A stretch of DNA of 64,000 nucleotides, taken from contig CM040744.1 in NCBI GenBank assembly GCA_022829145.1, positions 15,418,218-15,482,217 of the forward strand. Reading direction: 5' to 3'. The notes beneath the pieces are model-generated. The model had not been told where the DNA came from. It saw only the letters and a program-made list of their open reading frames with translations, and made no database searches. Source of the DNA: Albula goreensis (Eukaryota; Chordata; Actinopteri; Albuliformes; Albulidae). Numbering within the stretch: the stretch's first letter is position 1; the number at the start of each line of letters is the position of its first letter. Of this stretch, positions 52,201 to 62,100 are shown piece after piece. Made by a program: the position numbers and the translations under genes.

Positions 52201-54787
52201 TTTTTCGCACAGTCTGGAGGAAGATCCCTAAAATGTGACCTGTGTACACTTTGGAAACTAAGTTTAAACCGAGTTTTATCCAATACAAGATAATTTCACC
52301 ATATAGGCTAGCAGCAGACAGCCATGGTGTAGATTAAACCAGGTTTTTATCATCTTGGTTGTATGTGAATTGTTGGGGATTGGCTTCTTGACTCTTAGAT
52401 GAATTATCAGTATTACCACTGGAGGAGAGAAGCAGGGAGATAATGCAGACAATGCTTGCTCCATGGCATGCTCGAAGGAGAGAGCTGGATCGTCTACACT
52501 GCTCTGAAGTGTACCACATGAGGACACAGAACTAATTATTTCACAAGTAGGCTACATTTTTTGTATTTTTAGAAGAATCCTGAAGAGGAACGGTAATTTG
52601 GCTACTATAAATATCCTGCTGTTTTGGAGGGTCATCTATTCTAAGTTTTTTTCCCTGTTCCAAAGCTGTTTGCTCTTTCAAGGCTCATCCTCAATTTAGA
52701 ATGAGCAGGCCACAGATCACCGATGCCACCTTACTTTACGATATTTTCATATGGAAATCAGTGCAAAAAATGGATTGGCTGGAGATAGTTAGCTGGTTAG
52801 CTCTTGCTTTGGTCTGGGCAGGCTGCTGTTCTGTGTGGTTGGTTAGGATGGTGGGAATTTTTTCAAAGCATCCTTTTTCTTTTGGCGAGCCAGCCCGAAG
52901 TGATCCCACATGGCATAGTCTGTGTGCTTAGAGAAGGGTCTGAATTTGGCATAGACCACACACCATGGAACGAAACAGTCCTTGCCACTGTAGTGTGGCA
53001 CAGTACTCTAAGCCCCATGAGTGACTGCAGGTTCTCTCTGATCCCTTTTTGCTTAATTCGGCCCTCCAGGAGCTGGAGCTTTGTTATTCAGAGCCTGACT
53101 AATTATTCATTTTTTGAGACGCTGTCTCCCGTAAGAATATGTCAATTAGCTTTGCTGCTGGTGGACCAAAGGGCAGGCCTGTGAAGGACATAAGCAGGTA
53201 ATTTTAAACCTCCTCTTTTCTCACTGCTGAGTTGGAAGAGTTCTCCATGGCAGGTATTCTCAGCATGTTGAGTCAGATAAGACGTCTTGTTCTCATGTTT
53301 AGCTGAGGTGGTTTTTATCCACTGTATGTTTTACGTAAGGAAGACAGGGTATCCACAAAAAAGAGGTTTTCATTTAAGAAAAGGTAGCCTATATGATATG
53401 CCTTTCTTTGTGTCCCTGCACTCAAAACAACTGTGCACAGCCCTGATTAAATATCAGGACAAATAGGACATATTCAGGTTTTTCCTAGAAGCATGAGAAT
53501 GTCCGCCTCCTCTGCACATCAGTCTGACCACTGGATTATTTTCATCTTTCAGAGATATTGAGGGTGCAATTAATTCTGCCCTAAATAAATTCTGTGTAGC
53601 TTATCAGTGCTTTAAAATAAGGCCAGAGCTGTTCACCCACTGTCACTCACACACGCACGCACGTACGCATGCATGCACACACACACACGAGCACCTCTTT
53701 CCCTCGAGCCCCTATCAGTCCACATTCTCTTTAAGCTCTGTGGAACAGGCCTCTCTATACAAAGCAGTAATGAGAAGAGAGGGCAATACCTTTTGGGCCC
53801 AGCAGAGTGAAACGTGTTGGAGGGAACGGAGAGAGCACCAGTAATGGAGGAAGCAGAGAGCGATTGCAGTAAAAAAAGGGAAAGACTGGAGATTAAAGAA
53901 CTGTAGGGGAGTTTAATGCTGTGTGTGGCATTTATTCAGTTTTAATTGGAACACAGGTTAGATGCTAATGAGCTCCAAAACGTTGATGTTGAGAGGCGGT
54001 TGGTGTGGGGGGGGGGGGGGGTGGGGGCAGGTTGGCATGGAGACGGGAGATGCCAGCAGGACGTAGGATGGATTTGCCAATTAATTAAAATTTAGACAGT
54101 GAGAGAAATTCGGAGGAGTGGGGGCGGGGGGGGTTGGAGTAGGATCAGAAGTAGAGAAACACCATTAATCAAGTGTGCAGTAGTCGCTGGGAAGTGAAAG
54201 GAACCTAAATGGAATGGAGCTATGAACAGTAGTACAGAGGGGCCTCCATAATTGACATGAAGAAATAAAAACGGAGGAATTGCCGGCACCCAGCAGTGGT
54301 CGTGCCATGCTCAGCTTGAGCTGCTGTCTCCTCTCTTCCTATTTACTCTCACTCCCCCTTTTCTTTCTCTCTCATCACCCCCCCACATGCCTCTGCTCCC
54401 GATTAGCTTTGTGCTGACAACAATTAATAAGTTGCCGTGGTGTGGCTGCAGATCTCTGGTGAGGCCGTTTAAGATAATTTCTCCCAGCGGAGAGCACAGC
54501 AATGGGGCTCTACTGGAGACAGGTCAGCCTAACAGGCTAGAGGCTCAAACGTTTACATTTACATACTCATACACATAGCACACACATCATATATACACAC
54601 GTCAACCACACATAAACATACCTACAGTACTGCATATAAATGTAGAATACAAAGATATAGATTCTGTATGTATTATTACAACTTACATATTTACATTATT
54701 GTAAACTATTACTGTGAAAAATCAGTATTTATTGATTAAAGTATTACAATATTGTTGGTTTATAGAACACCTGTATGCACCCTTTGC

Positions 54788-54818
<31 letters not shown>

Positions 54819-57800
54819 TTTCTCTCTCTCTCCCTCCATCAGCCCCCTGGCACCTCTCCTGCCCTAGATAAGCCAGCCCGGGTGCATATGAAATGTGTCA
54901 GTGTATCCTGACGGAACAGGAGCAGCAAAGGGCCAGTAGACACATTCCTCCAGGCTGCTCGTGCCGCCTGGATTGAGCACTTTTGAGGCCAGGGAACAGC
55001 GAAGGGAAAGAAGGGGGAAGACGAAAGGGGAGGAGGAAGGGGGGTCCATATTTTGTCAGTCACCTCCATGTCCCCAGCTGGGACCTTGCTCCCAGAGCAC
55101 AGATTGTAATGAATGATTCAGCACCCCTGCGCCAACGCTCTGGGGGGAAGCGGAGGGCAAAAGGCCACTCAACATTTTCCGCCTTACTGCCCGTCTCACC
55201 CCTGCCACGCGCCACTGAACACAGACACCAAAACGCTTTCTGTGGCACAGGTCACCGGGGCACCAGACACACGGCGATGGCAGAGCAGGGGATGGGGGAG
55301 GGGGTGCCATAATGGGGTGGAGCTATAATGAGCTATGATTCACTGACTCTGTCCAACCAATCAAATGAATTTGCTCAACACAGCAAAGCACGGTTATCCC
55401 ATTTTGGGGTTTCATGACTTATTTTCTCTTCTATCTGTCATTGCAGATAAGGTTGAGCTGATCTTGTGGTTCACTTGATCCCCTTCCCCCAATCTTTACT
55501 GAGATGTAAAAAACGCTTCCTGTTAGTCAGGAAGAGGTTTATGTCTCATGAATGAGGAATTAGTCCACTGTGGTTCTTAAGGCATTAATGGTGGTTAATT
55601 GTGTGGTAAACTATGGTCTCAAGTATTCTTGGCATTTTTTGTCTGTCTCGTACAAAGAGGGATCACCATGGAAATAATAAGTTGGAAATGAATGACTTTC
55701 TCAGTGATTTTGGGGTCAGTGTTGGTGGGGTCCTCTATTCATGTGTTCAGAGGGATTCATGAGATTTGTATTTTAAGTATCAAATGAAATCAATGCACTC
55801 TGTTGTGAAACGAGATGAACACCTCTACAGTCCAGGTCAGGGGGTCTGGATTTGGACAGTGTTCTGAACCTCCTCCTCTCTCTCCGTCCCCTCTTGTAGG
55901 ACAGCGATATCCAGAAGAAGATTGATTATGAGATCCGGATGCGGGATGGAGCCTGCAAGCTGCTAGCAGCCTGCTCCCAGCGGGACCAGGCCCTGGAGGC
56001 AGCCAAGAGCCTGCTGACCTGCAACGCCCGCATCATGGCCTACATGTCTGAGCTGCAGAGGATGAAGGAGGCCCAGGTCATGCAGAGGGTGGCACGCAGG
56101 TGAGGGGTGTGGTTTGGGAGGGGAAGGGGAGTGGTTTTTGGGGAGTTGGAGAAGGTGAAGGGGTGTGGTTTTGTAAATGGTGGGGTGTGGTTTTGGGAAG
56201 GGGAACGGGTGTGAGATTTGAGGAGTTGGAGAAGGTGACAGGGTGTGGTTCAAAGCAGGGTGGGTGAAGGGGTGTGGTTAGAGGGTGGAGTCGGTAATAT
56301 TCTGTGTTTGGAAGGGAAGATACCGGTGAAGGTGTTTGATGGGGAGGGAATCAGATAACACTACAGAGAGACCAGGGTGTACTGTAAACAATGGAGAGCC
56401 AGTTTGGTGAAATGAGTCAGTCAGTGACTGAGTGAATGAGTGAGTATGTGATTGTGTGTGTGAATTTGAGTGAGAGTGGGACTGAATCTGATGGGGAGGT
56501 TTGCATAGTTATATGGTGAATATAAGTGGGTTGACTACTTTATTCGTTCTTGCTCGCAGTCATTCAGACCGCATGATGAGTTTACAATCGTATACCATGT
56601 AAGTAAAAATTAACACAATTAAAAACAGCACAAGTAAAAATGATTATTAAGTTGTTAACAGATTTAAGTTTTTATTATTAGCAACCTGTCTAAATAAACA
56701 AACTTAAATAAGGTCATATGCAGAATGATACATTGTAACATCCAACATTGTTTGTCATAAATGTCTACTTCATTAAATGCACTGGCAGCTTATAATTGCC
56801 TAGCTAGTACATATCATAAGCTAACTAGCTAGCTTGTTAGCCACCAGTCTCCCAGGCTGGGATTTTCATGTCATTACGTAGCTTGCTAGCATTGATATTG
56901 CTGAATTAGTCATGGCTTGCACCAGCATGAACCTGCAGTTATTTAAAGTGAGACTTACTGGCTTACTACCTACTTGTTTAGATATCAGTCCTTACATTTT
57001 ACAGTTTACTGTCTGAGATGCATGGCAGTGTGTGTTCTGTCTTACATTTTCTGTGGCTATCCCAAAATGTCATGTGTGTATTTTTTAATTAACAGCTTGT
57101 GTTGTTTTGATGTTTTTTTGACTGACACTTCTCTGTTCAACATTGCTTTTCATCTCAATGGAAGACAAAAAGCATGAATTAACATCATTGTGAAAGAGGG
57201 TCTGTGTGCTTTAATGTGTGGGTTATCAGCGTTTTCATTCCTACCTCATTATCGACTGTTTACCTGCAAGGACTGAGTGCCATGAGCATGAATGGACATC
57301 TAATGGGTGTTTGTAACATCTTTAGCCAGTTGTTTGTTAAAGTGGATGAATTGTTGTATTCGGGCAGCAGATATTGCTTGGTTTAAGCAGAGGGGTTTGA
57401 TAGCTGCCATGGCTGTTCTCTGCTGTAGGTGCAGAGATACACAGTCAGGAAAAGGAGCTAAATGTCTCTCTCTGATGCAGGTCGTCTGACGCGGGGCCCA
57501 TGGACGACCGGCTCCCCTGCAAGGGCAAAGTGGCCATTTCAGGTATGTGAGGCATCACTTCCCCGATTCAGCAAAGTGAGTTAGTACTCTCCACGTGAAT
57601 GTTCAGAGGCACGTTCCCTGTAACATTCTCTGTGTTGAGAAACTCTGTTCCTGGAGAGTTGATAAGCATGCTGCTTTTTTGCACAGATTAACCTTAGTCA
57701 GTCAGATAGATATCTGCATATAACCAGTGTTGGTTCCATGTAAGATTAAACCATGGTATAGTGTTTCACATTGGGACTGTAAATGATGAATTAAAATTGT

Positions 57801-58667
57801 ATTATTATTATTTTATGATTGATTGTATGATTTGATAGTTTGATTTATATTGCTGTTACAGTTGAGGTAATACATTTTAAAATATATTTTTAAAAATTGA
57901 ATACATGATTTTAAGAAATTGATCAAGGACAGACTTTAACTCTTATCCTTGAGCCTATTAGGAAAGATCGTAAAAATATCAGGTTATGTAGCTAATCAGT
58001 ATAATTAAAGAAGTGAAAGTTTCATGCAATCAGGAAACAGATTCAGATTAGATGCCTCGCCCCACTGCTGTAGTCTATCCTGCGTATAGATGTGGTGTTT
58101 GAGAGGAGCCTGGCTGTGAAGTCAGGCTCTGCGCTTCAGATTCCCAGCATGCCTGTGATCCAGGTGCAGCTTCACTCCCACACAGCCAGAACGCCACATG
58201 CAGCCGCGCACAGGCCCTCGCAGTGATCACAGTCTCTACCCACAATCCTCCTCACACCTCTGAATTACCAACAAGGCAGATCCTTCCAATATGCCTCGCA
58301 CCATACCAGCCATCTCCCCCCCAACCCCACAACCTACCACTCCTATTTAAACCCCCTGCGCAGGGTCTGTAATTTCCTAATTATTAACTGCCACCACGGA
58401 AACCCGCAGACTGTCACTGCACATCAGGGTTTAATGGCAGATGCAGCTTGTCACGGGTGGGGGGGGGATGACAAATGTGTGAGCCAGCCACAGTGTGCTG
58501 GATTTGGGAGGGGTTTCAGTAATGCCCCCCACTGAGAAATGTCCCTAGGGGGTGAATTCTGGTGAATGTGGTAATTACAGGATCATGATAAACTGCACAT
58601 ATGCAGGGGAGGGGAGGGGAGGGACAGAACACCCCCAATCTCTGTGTGGGCCCAGCTGGTGGTGCGC

Positions 58668-58708
<41 letters not shown>

Positions 58709-59093
58709 AAAGAGTGTGTTTGTGTGTGACTCTGTGTCAGCATTACCGTGGTGTATGTGTGTGTGTGGGTGTGGGGGGTCTGAACGAGCAGACATGTGGT
58801 ACACACACATTCACACCCACAGGCACACATGCTTGCCTTGCTTGGCACCCTGTGAATTTTTTCTTTCTTTTCTAAGATGTAATTTCATGTGGTTTATATG
58901 GGTCATAAAGTGCAGGAGTGCTAGAGATCGCCCAGTGTATAATTAAATGGGAGTGCAATCGAGAATGTGTAAGTTAATTTAATGTGCACTGATGAGCCCT
59001 GACAGCCGAGTGCATGCACATTCAAACACCATCACAGACCTGGGGCTGTGCGCATGCACGCGCTCTCTCTCACACACACATATGCACGCGCAT

Positions 59094-59127
<34 letters not shown>

Positions 59128-62100
59128 GCACTCTCTCTCTTATACACACACACACACACACACACATGCACTCTCTTATACACACACACACACACACACA
59201 TGCACTCTCTCTTATACACACACACACACATGCACGCGCGCACACACACACACACAAGTACACACTCTCTCTCTTACACACACACACACGCACTCTCGCT
59301 CTCTCTCACACACACACACACACCGGCACTCTCTCTCTCTCACACACACTCACACACACACACACTTGGCCACACTGACACAGCCGTAGTGATATGCCTC
59401 TCCTGTGCCAGTGTAAAGTGACACTTCACATTCTCTGTTCCATTAGGCACACATATTAAGAAACAATGGAAAATTAGTACCAGCCAACTTCCTTTTGGCA
59501 CACAATGATGTCATAACTGATGGCAGAATGCAGCCAGCGCTGTGCAGATGAATGAATTTCCATATCAGAGTCTGGGTGCCTGACGCTTGGTCGGCTCAGT
59601 CCCTTAACTTCCTGTCCTCTCCTGTTTTGTAGACATACGCATCCCTCTCATGTGGAAGGACACAGAGTACTTCAAGAACAAAGGGGGTAAGCTTTGGGGT
59701 CTGTGGGGGGACTCCCCTCCGTCTGGAGTTACAGCAGAGCAAAATATCAACAGGGGTACATCAGGGTTCTGAAATGGGGCATCATCACTGGGGCAGATAT
59801 GGTTATTACTCCCTGACATCATAGGTTTGATGGAAAATCCCATTTTAAACCTATTACATGGCTAATCTGGAGATTATACAGCACAAGCATACAAATATAC
59901 AGTACACTGGTCATGCTTTGTCTTGGATCACTGACATGGTTTTTTCAAGTTTTTTGATGGCATTCCAGATATGTCCTGCATTTCTGAGTTAAGGTGATTT
60001 TTGCGTTGTCCCTCCTGGTGGGATTTGTGCAAAATAAACAAACTGCCAACAGTTTGGCCCAAACGAGCACACTCAAGTGTGAATACTAATGAGGAGGAGG
60101 AGACAGACAAGTAACAGACTCACTCAGGGCTTAACGAAGCAATTAGTCAAGGTCGTCTCGAGCACTGGAGCTTTGATGAATTGCTCTGCAGCACCTGGGA
60201 CTGAGGGGGACAGAGGATACCACACACGCACACACACACTCACTCACACACACGCACTCACATTCACACACCATACACACAAACACACACACATACATAC
60301 ACACCATACTCATTCACACACATACACACACACAGATACATACACACCTTACACACTCATTCACACACACTCACTCACACTCGCACTCACATGCACACGC
60401 ACACACACACTCACTCACACACACGCACTCACATTCACACACCATACACACAAACACACACACATACATACACACCATACTCACTCACACACGTACACAC
60501 ACACAGATACATACACACCGTACACACTCACTCACACACACGCACTCGCACTCACACACACGCACTCACATTCACACACCATACACACAAACACACACAC
60601 ATACATACACACCATACTCACTCACACACATACACACACACATACATACACACCGTACACACTCACTCACACACACGCACTTGCACTCACACACACGCAC
60701 ACACACTCATTCACACACACACACTCACATTCACACACCATACACACAAACACACACACATACATACACACCATACTCACTCACACACATACACACACAC
60801 ACATACATACACACCGTACACACTCACTCACAAACACGCACTTGCACTCACACACACACATACATACACACCGTACACACGCACACACACTCACTTACAC
60901 ACACGCAGTCACACACACACACACACCATACACAGTCACACACACACATGCACATACACACACACACACACACACTGTACACACTCACACACACATGCAC
61001 ATACACACACACACACTGTACACACACACATACACACCATACACAGTCCTACAAACAGTCACACACATATGGTTACACACACACACACACAGTACACATT
61101 ACAAATGCACACATATACATGCACCACTCCCTCCCACATATACACATACACATACACACACACCCTGTATATGAAAGTCATGCTCTCTCTTTCATGCATA
61201 CAAACACAGCAGGAGTGAAGCAGATGTTGCACGTGTGAGCACATCTGTGTGCACTGGTGGGAGGAGGCCTCTGTGCTCCCCCTCCCAGTGGGAGGGCTGC
61301 TGGCAGGTGCAGGTGACTGAGCTGATGAGATCTGCAGCCGGGAATGTCTCCTAAAGTCCTTTATACTTTGTTTCCCACACATGAAGGAGCTCAACTTCCA
61401 TATTCAGCCTTTCTTCTCACTCTCTTTTCTCACTCTCCCCCTTCCTCTCCCACATGAATGCAGACCCATTCCTTCACTTCTCTCCTTCACTTACTCTCTC
61501 ACATGTTCCACCTCTTTCAAATTCAAATTAAATTCACTCCATTTCCAGGACACATGCTCCTGAAAGAGTTGCCCAATTTAAATGTAAAATTTAAAATAGC
61601 TTAAACTTTTGTAACCATGTTCCACATTCTGCATTTGTAATAGCACAATATAGTATGTCTTTAACTTACATTAGAGTTAAGTTTCAATGTTTCTTACTGT
61701 TCAGGGCCCTGAGACACCTTGTTGTGAGGACTGCTTAAAACAAAATTGGCAAAACAAAGCAATTGGCAATGAATTGAGACATAAAACAGAATTAAAACAA
61801 TTGAAAAAATACTCAAGGAAACAAAGAATGAAAAAAGAAACCTAGAAAATGTAGATAAGTTAAATGATTAACACTCATAATAACTGACAATGCTAATAAT
61901 TTGAATACAAATAATGGCAAATAATTTAAATGTTTTCCTCTCCCCCTCTCCCTTCCTCTCTCCCTTTCCTCTCCTTCTCTCTCTCCCTCTCTCTCAGAGC
62001 TGCATCGCTGTGCTGTGTTCTGCCTCCTGCAGGTGGGCGGGGAGATCTATGACACAGACATGGTCATGGTGGACCGGACTCTGACTGACATCTGCTTTGA

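Larger units (their letters stand above)
34985..55899 (+). other. rtkn first intron, distal part
   Basis: About 21 kb between the alternative first-exon candidate and the HR1 exon. No coding exon is recognised. Contents include a 38-bp triplication, several large CA/GT arrays (36.9-40.2 kb), a foldback relic at 42.2 kb, pyrimidine-rich runs at 50.8-51.1 kb, a SINE-like relic at 51.5 kb, a poly-G run, and a possibly conserved stretch at 53.9-54.5 kb. Confidence 0.7.
57543..59632 (+). other. rtkn intron 3 (2,090 bases)
   Basis: Donor GTATGT, acceptor TTTTGTAG. Holds a GT array (58669-58705) followed about 370 bases later by a compound CA array (59070-59365), the latter about 270 bases before exon 4. 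No exon recognised within it. Confidence 0.85.
59687..61997 (+). other. rtkn intron 4 (2,311 bases)
   Basis: Donor GTAAGC, acceptor CTCTCAG after a long pyrimidine tract. Nearly 1 kb of it (60221-61165) is CA-rich tandem repeat. The rest is AT-rich unique sequence. Confidence 0.85.

Noticed and set aside
59070..61165. CRISPR-like array from regularly spaced repeats
   Set aside because: Repeats are CA-based low-complexity in an animal intron with irregular spacing and no unique spacers.
60089..61174. 361-codon open frame, His/Thr-rich, + strand
   Set aside because: It is the translation of a CA/TACA tandem array inside rtkn intron 4; neighbouring frames on the same strand are equally open and equally His/Thr-rich.
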